From Halanaerobium polyolivorans (GTDB lineage Bacteria; Bacillota; Halanaerobiia; Halanaerobiales; Halanaerobiaceae), in the NCBI RefSeq assembly GCF_020711195.1, contig NZ_JAJFAT010000007.1, forward strand, positions 1-64,000: a stretch of DNA of 64,000 bases. Direction: 5' to 3'. Made by a program: the position numbers and the translations under genes. The notes below the pieces were generated by a model that worked only from the letters and a program-made list of their open reading frames with translations, did no database searches and had not been told where the DNA came from. Of the stretch, positions 31,417 through 40,394 are shown piece by piece; positions within the stretch are counted from its first letter, which is position 1; every line of letters starts with the position of its first letter.

Positions 31417-31872
31417 ATGATGAATTGGAAAAATAATAAATTTCAAATTGCAGTTTTGCTGCTGCTCTTGGCAATTTTGGCAGCCTTGATAGCACTCGGT
31501 ATTTTTAGTAATGATCAGAGTGTTGATAGTGTGGCTTATGTAAATTTACAAAGGATCTTTGAAAAGCATCCGGCCAGACTGGCTGCTGAGAACACCCTAA
31601 ATCAAAAAGCAGCTGAATACCAGCAGCAGATAGAAAGTGAATATGCTGATGCCGGTGGTAGTGAACAAAAAGAAATTATTCAAAAACACCAAGAGCAGCT
31701 GCAGGAGCTGGAAGCAGAACTTTTAGCTGGGGTAATTGATGAGCTATTAGCAGTAATAGAAGAAACTGCAGCCGAAAAAGAGCTTAAATTTGTGCTGGAA
31801 GAAGAATATATACTCTATGGAGGCTATAATTTAACCGAGAGTGTATTAGAAAGAATAGAGGCTCAGTGGTAA
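31417..31872 (+). CDS. Skp/OmpH-like periplasmic chaperone 1
   Basis: A 151-residue protein with an N-terminal hydrophobic segment (about 10-29) and the OmpH pattern VAYVNLQRIFEKHPARLAAENTL, a charged helical region (about 60-110), then KFVLEEEYILYGGYNLTESVLERI, which matches the C-terminal strand and helix of the family. Skp-type proteins chaperone unfolded outer-membrane proteins to BamA. There is no clear signal-peptidase site, so it may stay anchored in the inner membrane. First of three related genes after bamA. Confidence 0.85.
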   Translation: MMNWKNNKFQIAVLLLLLAILAALIALGIFSNDQSVDSVAYVNLQRIFEKHPARLAAENTLNQKAAEYQQQIESEYADAGGSEQKEIIQKHQEQLQELEAELLAGVIDELLAVIEETAAEKELKFVLEEEYILYGGYNLTESVLERIEAQW

Positions 31873-31903
31873 ATAATTATCAACTTAAAAAACGGAGGTG
31901 CTG

Positions 31904-32794
31904 ATGGTGGAAGGACCTGATGAACATCAGATATCTATTAAATTTTTAACAGCTATAATCATGGGCCTGCTGTTTGCATTTCTGCTTGTTTTTGTTTTCA
32001 CACCACAGCCCAGAGAAGATTATCCCGCCTATAAAGTGGAAAGAGAAAGTATAGCTTTAGCCGGGGAGGTTCAGGTAATTGAAAAAGATCTGCAGGCACT
32101 ACTTGCTGAACAGGAAGCAGAACATCAGCGTTTCCGACAGGAATTTAGAAATAGGAGTTCAGAGCTGATGGAGTCCGCTAAAGAAAGCTCTCTGGCAGTA
32201 ATCACCAACCGTGGTTTAGAAAGAATGGATGGTTTGCGAGAAGAGATGTTGAGAGAGCTGGATCGGTTTAGAGCTGAACTTGAAGCCAGAGAAACAAGGC
32301 TGATGCGGGAAAAAAGAAGAGAACTTGAAGCAAATTTAAGTTCAGAGCTGCAGGCTATGAGGCGTGAAATTAGAGAAAGATATGCCGACTATAATCAAAG
32401 GCAGATCAAAAATAATTACCTGCGGATCTTAAATCTGCGCCTGGCAATTGATAAGGTTGCAGAAAGTGATGCAGAAAGAAGGCCCTATCAAGCCGAGCTG
32501 GAAGAGGTTTTGGCAGAACAGGAAGAACTGATGGCAGAAAGAAGAGAACAGGAGAACATGAATATTTCTGCCCGTACCCAAACCCTGATTTTAGAGTTCA
32601 ACCAGGAATATTATTCTTATCGACAGCAGATCAGAGATGAGCACAATGAGATGCTGGCCCTTGAAGAAGAAAAAATGCTGGAAGAATTAGAAAGAATCAG
32701 AGCAGAGATTAGGGCTGAAATGGACAGAGAAAGAGAAAACAAAGCAGCAAGAATTGAAGCATTAATTGAAGAAAGTCTGCAAAAATATTATTGA
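31904..32794 (+). CDS. Membrane-anchored coiled-coil protein, Skp/OmpH-related
   Basis: A 296-residue protein with one N-terminal membrane helix (about 13-37) and an almost entirely helical, Glu/Arg-rich coiled coil to the C-terminus (YADYNQRQIKNNYLRILNLR in the middle). The family cannot be fixed from sequence, but its place between two OmpH-like genes and its anchored coiled-coil form suggest a chaperone or spacer in the periplasm. ATG 31904 lies behind CGGAGG. It is about twice the usual Skp length. The product name is inferred mainly from context. Confidence 0.75.
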   Translation: MVEGPDEHQISIKFLTAIIMGLLFAFLLVFVFTPQPREDYPAYKVERESIALAGEVQVIEKDLQALLAEQEAEHQRFRQEFRNRSSELMESAKESSLAVITNRGLERMDGLREEMLRELDRFRAELEARETRLMREKRRELEANLSSELQAMRREIRERYADYNQRQIKNNYLRILNLRLAIDKVAESDAERRPYQAELEEVLAEQEELMAERREQENMNISARTQTLILEFNQEYYSYRQQIRDEHNEMLALEEEKMLEELERIRAEIRAEMDRERENKAARIEALIEESLQKYY

Positions 32795-32808
32795 TCTGGA
32801 GGCTTTGA

Positions 32809-33153
32809 TTGAAGATGGAATATTACCGTAAAGCAGCAGCTGTGCTGATAGTTGTGCTGGCCTTAATACTCCCTTTTGCTTTAAAAGAAAGCCAGATTAC
32901 AGCTGTTGTTGATTTAGATCATGTAACTGCAGAAAGCAGCTATATAAATTATTTAAAAGAAAATAATGGGGGAGAGTTTGAGCAAAATGCCGAGCTGGAG
33001 GCAGAGATCATGCAGCTTGTTAAAGAAAGTTCTGCAGAACTGGCCGAAAGAAAAAATTATCAAACGGTTGTTTTAAAACACCCCATTTACAAAGGTGGAG
33101 AAGATATTACAGAAAATCTGATTAAAGAAATAGATAGAAATAATGGGTTTTAA
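32809..33153 (+). CDS. Short Skp/OmpH-like protein
   Basis: A 114-residue protein with an N-terminal hydrophobic segment (about 8-26) and ITAVVDLDHVTAESSYINYLKENNG, reminiscent of the OmpH start, then a short helix and TVVLKHPIYKGGEDITENLIKEI resembling the OmpH C-terminal part. The long chaperone arms are missing, so it is either a reduced Skp or a co-factor of its two neighbours. TTG 32809 is six bases after GGAGG. It is 15 bp after the preceding gene and 16 bp before lpxD. Confidence 0.7.
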   Translation: MKMEYYRKAAAVLIVVLALILPFALKESQITAVVDLDHVTAESSYINYLKENNGGEFEQNAELEAEIMQLVKESSAELAERKNYQTVVLKHPIYKGGEDITENLIKEIDRNNGF

Positions 33154-33169
33154 GTAGGAGGCAGATCTA

Positions 33170-34234
33170 ATGCAGGAAGAAAAGATTAAAGATTCTAGAA
33201 TAAAGGCTGCTGTACTGGCAGATTATAGTGATTCCGAGCTCAGAGGTGATCCCGAACTTTTAATCGATTCTGCCCGGGGGATCAAAGAATGCACAGAGCA
33301 TTCGGCAACCTTTGCTGACAGCAGTGAATATTTAAGCAGAGCTTTAAATTCAGCAGCTGCATTAATAATTACCAAAGCAGAACTATTAGATAACTTAGAA
33401 TTAGAAAGTTTTGATAAAACATTTTTGCTTAATGATAATCCCCGCCGGGTTTTTGCCCAGACAGCTCAGCTTTTAACCGATAGACCCTATTATACAGCTC
33501 AGATTTCAAAAAAAGCCGTAATCGCTGATTCAGCAGAATTGGGCAAGAATATTTCTGTTCATCCAGGTGTTATTATCTCCGCAAATGCAGTAATTGCTGA
33601 TAATACTATTTTAGCTCCAGGGGTTATAATCGGACCAAATGTAAAAATCGGTTCTGACTGCTTATTTCATCCCGGTGTCATAATCGAGCGGGATAGTGAA
33701 ATCGCCGAAAAAGTGATAATCCAGTCAGGAGCGGTAATAGGTTCAGATGGTTTTGGTTATGCAAGTGATAAAAGAGGTCATCACAAAATACCTCAGCAGG
33801 GAAATGTGATCATCGAAGCCGAGGTTGAGATAGGTGCCAACACTACTATCGACAGGGGTGCTAGTGGGGCAACCGTGATCAAAAAAGGTGCCAAAATAGA
33901 TAATCTGGTTATGATCGCTCATAATGTTGAAGTAGGAGAAGAGTCAATGCTGGTCGGTCAGGTAGGGATTGCCGGCAGCACAACCCTGGAAAAAAGAGTA
34001 ACCCTTGGTGGGCAGGCCGGAGTGGTTGGGCATATCAAGCTGGCTGAAAATACTACCGGAGCTGCTAGAGCCATGGTTACATCTAAAACCAAGCCAGGTG
34101 ATTTTATTTCAGGTGCACCTGCTCATGACCATAAAGAAGCCTTAAAAGAACAGGCTTATCTGCGTCGTCTGCCTAAATATATTAAAAAAATTAAAGAGCT
34201 GGAAAAAAGAATAGCCGAATTGGAAAGTGAATAG
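33170..34234 (+). CDS. lpxD: UDP-3-O-acylglucosamine N-acyltransferase
   Basis: Third step of lipid A synthesis: adds the N-linked acyl chain. It has 354 residues: an N-terminal uridine-binding domain (about 1-110), a left-handed beta helix of hexapeptide repeats (about 112-320), and a C-terminal helix ([17 protein letters not shown]) that helps trimerise. The catalytic His is residue 251 in [25 protein letters not shown] and [12 protein letters not shown] are typical. ATG follows GTAGGAGG. It ends the bamA-skp-lpxD run, the same grouping as in Proteobacteria. Confidence 0.96.
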   Translation: MQEEKIKDSRIKAAVLADYSDSELRGDPELLIDSARGIKECTEHSATFADSSEYLSRALNSAAALIITKAELLDNLELESFDKTFLLNDNPRRVFAQTAQLLTDRPYYTAQISKKAVIADSAELGKNISVHPGVIISANAVIADNTILAPGVIIGPNVKIGSDCLFHPGVIIERDSEIAEKVIIQSGAVIGSDGFGYASDKRGHHKIPQQGNVIIEAEVEIGANTTIDRGASGATVIKKGAKIDNLVMIAHNVEVGEESMLVGQVGIAGSTTLEKRVTLGGQAGVVGHIKLAENTTGAARAMVTSKTKPGDFISGAPAHDHKEALKEQAYLRRLPKYIKKIKELEKRIAELESE

Positions 34235-34279
34235 CAAATATTTTTAATTTTAGCTATTCTGCCTATTTTTGCTTTTTGC

Positions 34280-34308
34280 TTGAATTCTTCAGTTAATAAA
34301 TATATAAT
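34280..34308 (+). promoter_or_regulatory. Promoter of the lpxC-lpt operon
   Basis: TTGAAT at 34280-34285, a 17-bp spacer and TATAAT at 34303-34308, 29 bp before lpxC. This splits the block into two transcription units. Confidence 0.7.
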
Positions 34309-34336
34309 ATACTATTGAAAGGCTTTAAGCGAGAGG

Positions 34337-35203
34337 ATGAAAGAGTTGTTTATAAAAAAAGGCAGACAGCAGACAGTTAATAAAGAAATAAAGTTAAAAG
34401 GGATAGCACTTCATACAGGTAAAGAAGCAGCAATAACTATCAGACCGGCAGCTTCTCAAACAGGGATAGTTTTTTATAGAAATGATCTGGAGTCAAAAGA
34501 TCTGATAGAAGCTCGACCGGAGTCGGTTGTTAACTTAGAGCGAAATACAACTATCGGTCATAAAGAAAATGATAAGGCAAGTATTAGTACAATCGAACAC
34601 CTTATGGCAGCACTCTGGGGGGCGGGAATAGATAATGCAGAAATTGCAGTATCTGGGCCTGAAATACCTGTTATTGATGGTAGTGCTTACCCATATTATC
34701 AAAAAATATTAGAAGCTGGAATCAAAGAACAGACAGAAAAAAGAAATGTTTATCTAGTTCAAAAAGCACTTTCTGTGCGCGATAATTCAGCTTCGATTAC
34801 TATTTCACCCTATACAGGCTTTAAAATTTCTTATACACTTGATTATGATCATCCTGTAGTGGGGAAAAGCTTTTTTGAATTTGATGCTTTAAAAGATGAT
34901 TTTGCAGCTAAAATTGCTCAGGCTCGAACCTTTGGCTTTGCAGAAGAGATAGAAAAACTGCATGAGCAGGGACTGGCCCTTGGTGGAAGCTTAGATAATG
35001 CTGTTTTAATAAATAGAGAAGGAACAGTTAATCCACTCAGATTTGAAAACGAATTTGTCAGACATAAAATTCTTGATGTTATTGGTGATATGGCTTTAAA
35101 CGGAAGAATTATGGGCCATATTAAAGCCTTTAAGTCAGGTCATAGATTACATGTTGAACTGGCTAAAAAAATAAGGGAAAATATGATTGAGGAGGAAAAT
35201 TAA
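34337..35203 (+). CDS. lpxC: UDP-3-O-acyl-N-acetylglucosamine deacetylase
   Basis: Zn2+ amidase, the committed step of lipid A synthesis. In 288 residues all metal and catalytic positions are present: His88 (TIEHLMAAL), His243 and Asp247 (RHKILDVIGD) and His269 (FKSGHRLHVELA). It is a stand-alone LpxC, not fused to FabZ. ATG 34337 abuts GAGAGG; TTG 34346 is an alternative start with better spacing. fabZ begins one base after its stop. Confidence 0.96.
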   Translation: MKELFIKKGRQQTVNKEIKLKGIALHTGKEAAITIRPAASQTGIVFYRNDLESKDLIEARPESVVNLERNTTIGHKENDKASISTIEHLMAALWGAGIDNAEIAVSGPEIPVIDGSAYPYYQKILEAGIKEQTEKRNVYLVQKALSVRDNSASITISPYTGFKISYTLDYDHPVVGKSFFEFDALKDDFAAKIAQARTFGFAEEIEKLHEQGLALGGSLDNAVLINREGTVNPLRFENEFVRHKILDVIGDMALNGRIMGHIKAFKSGHRLHVELAKKIRENMIEEEN

Positions 35204-35204
35204 T

Positions 35205-35654
35205 TTGAGTGAGTTAAATGATATAATTGATATTAATACAATCAGATCTATTCTACCTCACCGTTATCCATTACTGCTGGTAGATAGGATTGAAGACCTT
35301 AAAAAGGGTGAGTCTATTCTAGGAATAAAAAATGTAACCATAAATGAGGAGTTTTTTCTGGGACATTATCCGGAAAGACCGATTATGCCCGGAGTTTTAA
35401 TAATTGAAGCGATGGCCCAGGTGGCAGGTATTTTAATTTATTATAGTTTTGATGATATGGAAGATAAGCTGCCTATTTTTACAAGCATAGATAAAGCTAA
35501 ATTTAGAACTCCAGTCACACCAGGAGATCAATTAAATATAAAGGTTGAAATAGTAAGACTTAGAAAAAGAATTTCTAAGGTTAAAGCAAAGGCTTATGTA
35601 GAAGATCAAATTGCTGCAGAAGCCCAAATGATGTTCACATTTGAGGACAAATAG
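35205..35654 (+). CDS. fabZ: 3-hydroxyacyl-[ACP] dehydratase
   Basis: Dehydrates 3-hydroxyacyl-ACP in fatty-acid elongation; in lipid A clusters it balances 3-hydroxyacyl-ACP use with LpxA and LpxD. It has 149 residues with LPHRYPLLLVDRI (catalytic His) and GHYPERPIMPGVLIIEAMAQ. TTG 35205 lies nine bases after GAGGAGG, which overlaps the end of lpxC; an earlier in-frame TTG at 35187 precedes that site and is rejected. Confidence 0.96.
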   Translation: MSELNDIIDINTIRSILPHRYPLLLVDRIEDLKKGESILGIKNVTINEEFFLGHYPERPIMPGVLIIEAMAQVAGILIYYSFDDMEDKLPIFTSIDKAKFRTPVTPGDQLNIKVEIVRLRKRISKVKAKAYVEDQIAAEAQMMFTFEDK

Positions 35655-35708
35655 GGAAGGGGAATGATCGTATTGGCAGCTGAAAAGAAAAAGGGGAAAG
35701 TGCTCCAT

Positions 35709-36488
35709 ATGAATCAAAATATTCATGAAACAGCTATTGTGGCTGATGGAGCCAAACTAGCAAAAGATGTTAAAGTAGGACCTTATTCTATTATCGGCGA
35801 AAATGTCGAAATAGGTGAAGGTTCTGTTATTGGACCCCATGTAGTTATTAAAGGTTGGACTACAATCGGGAAAAATAATGAAATTTCACATGGAGCTTCA
35901 ATTGGCTTTGAACCTCAAGATTTAAAATTCAATGGAGAAAAAACTTATCTATTTATTGGTGACAACAATATTATTAGAGAATATGTAACACTTCACCGGG
36001 GGACCGCTGATGGCGGAGCGGAGACAAGAATTGGTAACGATAATTTGATCATGGCCTACTGTCATGTAGCACATGACTGTCATCTTGGCTCTAATATTGT
36101 GATGTCAAATGGCACAAATTTAGCTGGCCATGTAACCATAGAAGATAGTGCGGTAGTATCCGGAATGACAGGCATCCATCAATTTGTTAGAGTTGGTAAG
36201 ATGAGTATGGTTGGTGCCCATTCTAAGGTGGTAAAAGATGTTCCACCATATATTCTGGTAGATGGACATCCTGCTGGAGTCAATGGAATCAATGTTGTTG
36301 GCTTAAGAAGGAATGGTATTTCTCCAGAACTAAGAAAAGAAATTAAAAGAGCTTATAAGATACTTTATAGATCTAAATTAAATATTGCCGATGCAATAGA
36401 AAAGATGGATCAAGAACTTGATGCAAGTCAAGAGATAGAACATTTTCTGCGCTTTTTAAGAAATGCCAGCCGCGGAATCTGCAGGTAG
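35709..36488 (+). CDS. lpxA: UDP-N-acetylglucosamine O-acyltransferase
   Basis: First step of lipid A synthesis. Starting at ATG 35709 the protein has 259 residues and begins NIHETAIVADGAKL, aligned with family N-termini; the catalytic His is residue 122 in HVAHDCHLGSNI. Hexapeptide beta-helix to about residue 190, then helical C-terminus (VVGLRRNGISPELRKEIKRA). In-frame starts at 35664 and 35673 have ribosome-binding-site support (GGAAGGGGA) and would add 12-15 residues, so the true start is open. Confidence 0.95.
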   Translation: MNQNIHETAIVADGAKLAKDVKVGPYSIIGENVEIGEGSVIGPHVVIKGWTTIGKNNEISHGASIGFEPQDLKFNGEKTYLFIGDNNIIREYVTLHRGTADGGAETRIGNDNLIMAYCHVAHDCHLGSNIVMSNGTNLAGHVTIEDSAVVSGMTGIHQFVRVGKMSMVGAHSKVVKDVPPYILVDGHPAGVNGINVVGLRRNGISPELRKEIKRAYKILYRSKLNIADAIEKMDQELDASQEIEHFLRFLRNASRGICR

Positions 36489-36498
36489 GTTGATTTAG

Positions 36499-37329
36499 AT
36501 GGCAAAAATAGCACTGCTGGCAGGCTGGGGAGATATACCTCGGCTCTGGGCAGAAAGAGCGGAGGCCCAGGGAAAAGACTTTATGGTGATCAAAATAGCT
36601 GAAGAAATTACCGCTGACTTCTCTGATTTGGACTGTAAAGAGCAGACTATTAACCTGGCAGATTTTAATCTCTTACTTGAGCTTTTAAAAAAAGATGAGG
36701 TAAAAAAATTGATTCTTTTGGGTAAAATCCACAAAGAACAGCTTTTTAAAAATTTTGAAGCTGATCTGAAGCTTAAAATGCTTTTAGCTTCTTTGCCCAA
36801 CTTCAATGATGATACTATCTTAAAAGCTCTTGTTGATCAATTTGAAGGACTGGGAATAGAGGTACTACCTCAGCATTATCTATTAGAAGAGCTATTAGCC
36901 AAAAGAGGTATTTTAGCCGGTAATCCTTCAGCTGAGCTAAAAAAAGAACTGGCTTATGCTTTTAAAACAGCCTATAATCTGGGCCGCTTTGATATCGGGC
37001 AAACAGCTCTGGTTAAGGATAGAGCCGTTATGGCCCTAGAGGCAGTTGAAGGTACAGATGAGGCGATTAAAAGGGCAGCTAAATATGGTGGCCCTGGTTT
37101 TGTAATGGGAAAATGCAGTAAAAAAGAACAGGATTTTCGTTTTGATATACCTACTGTAGGTCTTAATACCCTAGAACTTCTGCTTGAACATCAGGCAGCT
37201 GGTCTGGTAATCGAGGCCGAAAAAACTTTTATGCTTGATCAGGCAGAATTCTGCCGGCGAGCAGAAAAAGAAGGGCTGGTTGTTGCAGCTGCTTCTTTTG
37301 TCAAAGGAGAATTGATCTTAAATTGCTAA
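36499..37329 (+). CDS. lpxI: UDP-2,3-diacylglucosamine pyrophosphatase LpxI (DUF1009)
   Basis: Hydrolyses UDP-2,3-diacylglucosamine to lipid X; it replaces LpxH in alphaproteobacteria and many other lineages. It has 276 residues: start IALLAGWGDIPRLWAERA, middle LILLGKIHKEQLF, and the C-terminal catalytic domain with DIGQTALVKDRAVMALEAVEGTDEAI and PTVGLNTLELL. No lpxH is nearby. It overlaps lpxB by seven bases. Confidence 0.94.
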   Translation: MAKIALLAGWGDIPRLWAERAEAQGKDFMVIKIAEEITADFSDLDCKEQTINLADFNLLLELLKKDEVKKLILLGKIHKEQLFKNFEADLKLKMLLASLPNFNDDTILKALVDQFEGLGIEVLPQHYLLEELLAKRGILAGNPSAELKKELAYAFKTAYNLGRFDIGQTALVKDRAVMALEAVEGTDEAIKRAAKYGGPGFVMGKCSKKEQDFRFDIPTVGLNTLELLLEHQAAGLVIEAEKTFMLDQAEFCRRAEKEGLVVAAASFVKGELILNC

Positions 37330-38480
37330 ATATAATGGTTTCTGCAGGAGAAGTATCTGGAGACATGCATGCTGCTGCAGTTATAAAAGAGTTAAAAGAA
37401 AAAACTGCTGCTTTAGGTGAAGAACTCAATGTTTTTGGTATGGGTTCAACTGCTTTAAAAAAAGCAGGGGCAGAGATAATTATCGATCCCACAGAGATCA
37501 GTACAATCGGTTATCTGGAGGCTTTTAAAAATCTTAGAACTCACTTTAAGCATTTAAAAAAAATGAAAGAGCTTTTAAAAGAGAGAAAACCTGAGCTTGT
37601 TTTTCTGGTTGATTATTCGGGCTTTAATCTGAAGCTGGCCAAAGCCTGTGCTGAAGAAGGTATCAAGGCTGTTAATTACTTTCCACCAACCGCCTGGATC
37701 TATAATAAGGGGCGGGCAAAGAAGTTAGCTGATTATGGCACCCATATTGCAGCTGTTTTACCGATGGAAAGAGATGTTTACCGGGAAGCAGGAGCAGAGG
37801 TCACCTTTGTCGGTCATCCACTCTTAGATCTGGTCAAGGTTGAAGGTGATAAAAACTCTATTAAAGCAGATTTTAAAATCAGAAAAAAGAAAAAAATTAT
37901 TGGCCTTTTCCCCGGCAGCCGCAAAGGAGAGATCAAAGCTCTTTTGCCGGAAATCTTAAAGGCAGCCCAGAGGCTGGCTCAAAACTTTGACCACCTCAGT
38001 TTTGTCCTGGCTGCAGCAGAAGGGGTAAAAGATGAATTCTTAACAGATTTTACTGCAGATTATAATTTTGATTTAAAGATAGTAAGAAATAATAATTATA
38101 GGCTGATGGAAGCAGCCGAATTTTTAATTACTGCCTCAGGAACAACGACTTTAGAGGCAGCTATTTTAACTACACCCCATATAATAGTCTATAAATCAAG
38201 TTTAAGTACCTATCTTTTGGCCAAATATCTTTTTAAGATAGAATTTATCGGCAAACCAAATATTATTGCAGGTAAAGAAATACTGCCAGAACTACTGCAA
38301 AAAGAGTGTAAAGCAGAAAATATCTATGCTCAGGCAGAAGAATGGCTTAATTATAAGGGGCTTTTAGTAGAAGCAGAAAGAAAACTCCGCGAAGTGAAAG
38401 AAAAACTTGGAGGTGGAGGTGCGGTTAAAAAGACAGCAGAATTATTGTTAACTGAGGGAGGGCTCAAAGGAAATGGATAA
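37323..38480 (+). CDS. lpxB: Lipid-A-disaccharide synthase
   Basis: GT-B glycosyltransferase that condenses UDP-diacylglucosamine with lipid X. It has 385 residues: N-terminal MVSAGEVSGDMHAAAV, membrane-facing FLVDYSGFNLKLA, PPTAWIYNKGRAKKL, and the UDP-binding LFPGSRKGEIKALLP and TASGTTTLEAAIL segments. TTG 37323 is used by default; an ATG at 37335 would give MVSAGEVSGD. It overlaps both lpxI and lptC, so the genes are tightly coupled. Confidence 0.95.
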   Translation: MLNIMVSAGEVSGDMHAAAVIKELKEKTAALGEELNVFGMGSTALKKAGAEIIIDPTEISTIGYLEAFKNLRTHFKHLKKMKELLKERKPELVFLVDYSGFNLKLAKACAEEGIKAVNYFPPTAWIYNKGRAKKLADYGTHIAAVLPMERDVYREAGAEVTFVGHPLLDLVKVEGDKNSIKADFKIRKKKKIIGLFPGSRKGEIKALLPEILKAAQRLAQNFDHLSFVLAAAEGVKDEFLTDFTADYNFDLKIVRNNNYRLMEAAEFLITASGTTTLEAAILTTPHIIVYKSSLSTYLLAKYLFKIEFIGKPNIIAGKEILPELLQKECKAENIYAQAEEWLNYKGLLVEAERKLREVKEKLGGGGAVKKTAELLLTEGGLKGNG

Positions 38481-39051
38481 AAAATATATTTTTCTGGGGC
38501 TCTTTATTTTTATGATAATAGCAATTTCGCTTTTTTTAACCCTTGATGAGGCTCCTTTTTTAGAACCTAACGAGCTTAATGAAGTAGAAGAGGGGCCGGA
38601 AGAAGAATTAGAAGATGTTAGATTCAGTATTCTCAATAGAAATCAAAACCATATCTTATGGCTTGTTAGTGAGCGGGTGGATAATTATGAGGCTGAAAAT
38701 AGGATGGAACTCTATCCGGTGGAAATAGAGGTTTATGATCGTCAGGATGGCAAACTCCTCTATACCATAGAGGGAGATTTTGGTCAGTATTTCAGCCAGG
38801 AAGATTACCTTGAACTGAGGGGTAATGTAGAAATAGAGAGTGAGCGCTATTTTATCGAGACTGATGAACTCGACTATTTTTTGAATGAGGACTTTTTAGA
38901 AGGCAGGGATTCTGTGCTGATCAAAGGCAGAGATTTCACCTCCAGGGCAAAAAGATTTGATTCTGACTTGAATTTAAGAAATTTAAGACTCTATGCCGAA
39001 GAAAATGAAAAGAGGGCAGGAGTATATTTTGAGGAGCAGGAAGATGAATAA
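38473..39051 (+). CDS. lptC: LPS export protein LptC
   Basis: A 192-residue bitopic protein: N-terminal membrane helix (about 5-23), then a beta-jellyroll-like periplasmic part (about 45-190) with YPVEIEVYDRQDGKLLYTI and YLELRGNVEIES resembling LptC. It would pass LPS from LptBF/G to LptA. Primary sequence similarity in this family is low, so the call leans on its place directly between lpxB and lptA. It overlaps lpxB by eight bases and lptA by five. Confidence 0.82.
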   Translation: MDKKYIFLGLFIFMIIAISLFLTLDEAPFLEPNELNEVEEGPEEELEDVRFSILNRNQNHILWLVSERVDNYEAENRMELYPVEIEVYDRQDGKLLYTIEGDFGQYFSQEDYLELRGNVEIESERYFIETDELDYFLNEDFLEGRDSVLIKGRDFTSRAKRFDSDLNLRNLRLYAEENEKRAGVYFEEQEDE

Positions 39052-39670
39052 AAAATTTATTATAATTTTATTAATTTTAATAGTGATCACCATTAGCGGC
39101 AGTTTAGGTGCTGCCAGGCAGTTAACAGGTGATGAGCTTGACTTTAAAGAAAGTGAAGCCGGTCAGATCATCGAGGCCCGCAGAAATGTGGAGCTGCTCT
39201 ATGATGAGCTGAGAATAACTGCAGAAGATCTAGGTATTTACCACCGCTACAGTGGAGAAATAGAGTTTAGATATAATGTGGAACTTTTTTATCAGGACTA
39301 TCAGGGTAGGGCTTATGAACTGCAGGGGAACATCGAAGAAGAAGTTTTCTATTTAGAAGAAGATGCGGTTTTAGAAGCTGAAGCTAGCTACCTTGAGGCT
39401 GACAGGATAAAGATCTACCAGGCCGAAGAAAGAATAGAAGGTCATGGTAATGCCTATTTGGAATATGAGAATTTCTGGGCTGAAGCAGATCAGATCATCA
39501 GTTATCTGGACCGAGAGATAACCCACCTAAGTGGTAATGTTCGTGGGGAAAGAAATGGAGAAAGATTTTCAGCTGATACGGCAGAAATAAATCAGGCTGA
39601 AAATGAGGTAAGGCTGAGGGGCCAGGCTAAATTGAGTCTACCCGAGGAGGAAGCAAGCGATGACAATTAA
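39047..39670 (+). CDS. lptA: LPS export protein LptA (OstA-like)
   Basis: A 207-residue periplasmic OstA-fold protein with a signal peptide (about 1-21, ending GSLGAARQ) followed by repeated beta-jellyroll strands (DELDFKESEAGQIIEARRNV, GNAYLEYENFWAEADQIISY, LSGNVRGERNGERFSADTAE). It bridges LptC to the outer membrane. ATG 39047 has GAGGAG upstream and overlaps the lptC stop; earlier in-frame codons would disrupt the signal peptide. No LptD is present in the window. Confidence 0.87.
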   Translation, partial: NKKFIIILLILIVITISGSLGAARQLTGDELDFKESEAGQIIEARRNVELLYDELRITAEDLGIYHRYSGEIEFRYNVELFYQDYQGRAYELQGNIEEEVFYLEEDAVLEAEASYLEADRIKIYQAEERIEGHGNAYLEYENFWAEADQIISYLDREITHLSGNVRGERNGERFSADTAEINQAENEVRLRGQAKLSLPEEEASDDN

Positions 39671-40379
39671 GGCAGAAGGCCTGATTAAAGTATATAATAA
39701 ACAGCGGGTTGTAAATGAGGTTGATATCAGGGTAGAAAGAGGTCAGATAGTAGGTCTTTTAGGTCCCAATGGGGCCGGTAAAACGACCACCTTTTATATG
39801 ATCCTTGGTTTGATAAATCCTGATGGAGGTAGGATATTTTTCGATGAAGACGATATTTCTGAGCTGCCTGTTTTTAAAAGGGCTAGACGGGGAATCGGTT
39901 ATTTACCTCAGGAGGCCTCTATTTTCCGCAAACTGACGGTTGGAGAAAATTTGAAAGTTATTTTAGAAAACAAAGACTACAGCAAGCAAAAAATAGAAGA
40001 GACTATTACAGAACTTTTAGCAGAATTTCATATAGAAGGGCTTAGAGATCGAAAGGGTTTTCAGCTTTCCGGGGGAGAGAGACGCCGGGTGGAGATCGCC
40101 CGTTCTCTGGCAGCTGATCCGGATTTTATCCTGCTTGATGAACCATTTGCCGGGGTAGATCCGATTGCGGTTAATGATATTCAGGATATTATCCGCTACC
40201 TTAAAAAAAGGGGACTTGGGGTATTGATTACAGACCACAGTGTTAGGGAAACCCTCTCGATTACCGATAGAGCCTATATTATGCATGAGGGAAAGATCTT
40301 GTTTTCCGGGACCTCTGAAGAGATTTCAGAAAATGAGCTGGCCCGTAAATTCTATTTAGGAGATAAATTTCAAATTTAG
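39660..40379 (+). CDS. lptB: LPS export ABC transporter ATPase LptB
   Basis: A 239-residue ABC ATPase that powers LPS extraction. Walker A GLLGPNGAGKTTTFYM, Q-loop GYLPQEASIFRKL, signature LSGGERRRVEIARSL (the ERRR version is typical of LptB) and Walker B FILLDEPFAGVDP are intact, with the switch His in ITDHSVRETL. It overlaps lptA by 11 bases. Confidence 0.97.
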   Translation: MTIKAEGLIKVYNKQRVVNEVDIRVERGQIVGLLGPNGAGKTTTFYMILGLINPDGGRIFFDEDDISELPVFKRARRGIGYLPQEASIFRKLTVGENLKVILENKDYSKQKIEETITELLAEFHIEGLRDRKGFQLSGGERRRVEIARSLAADPDFILLDEPFAGVDPIAVNDIQDIIRYLKKRGLGVLITDHSVRETLSITDRAYIMHEGKILFSGTSEEISENELARKFYLGDKFQI

Positions 40380-40394
40380 TGAGGTGCATCTTTT

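Noticed and set aside
34228-34259. GAATAGC/GCTATTC inverted repeat at the end of lpxD as a terminator
   Set aside because: Only a 7-bp stem with a 17-base loop and no immediate T-run; too weak to call.
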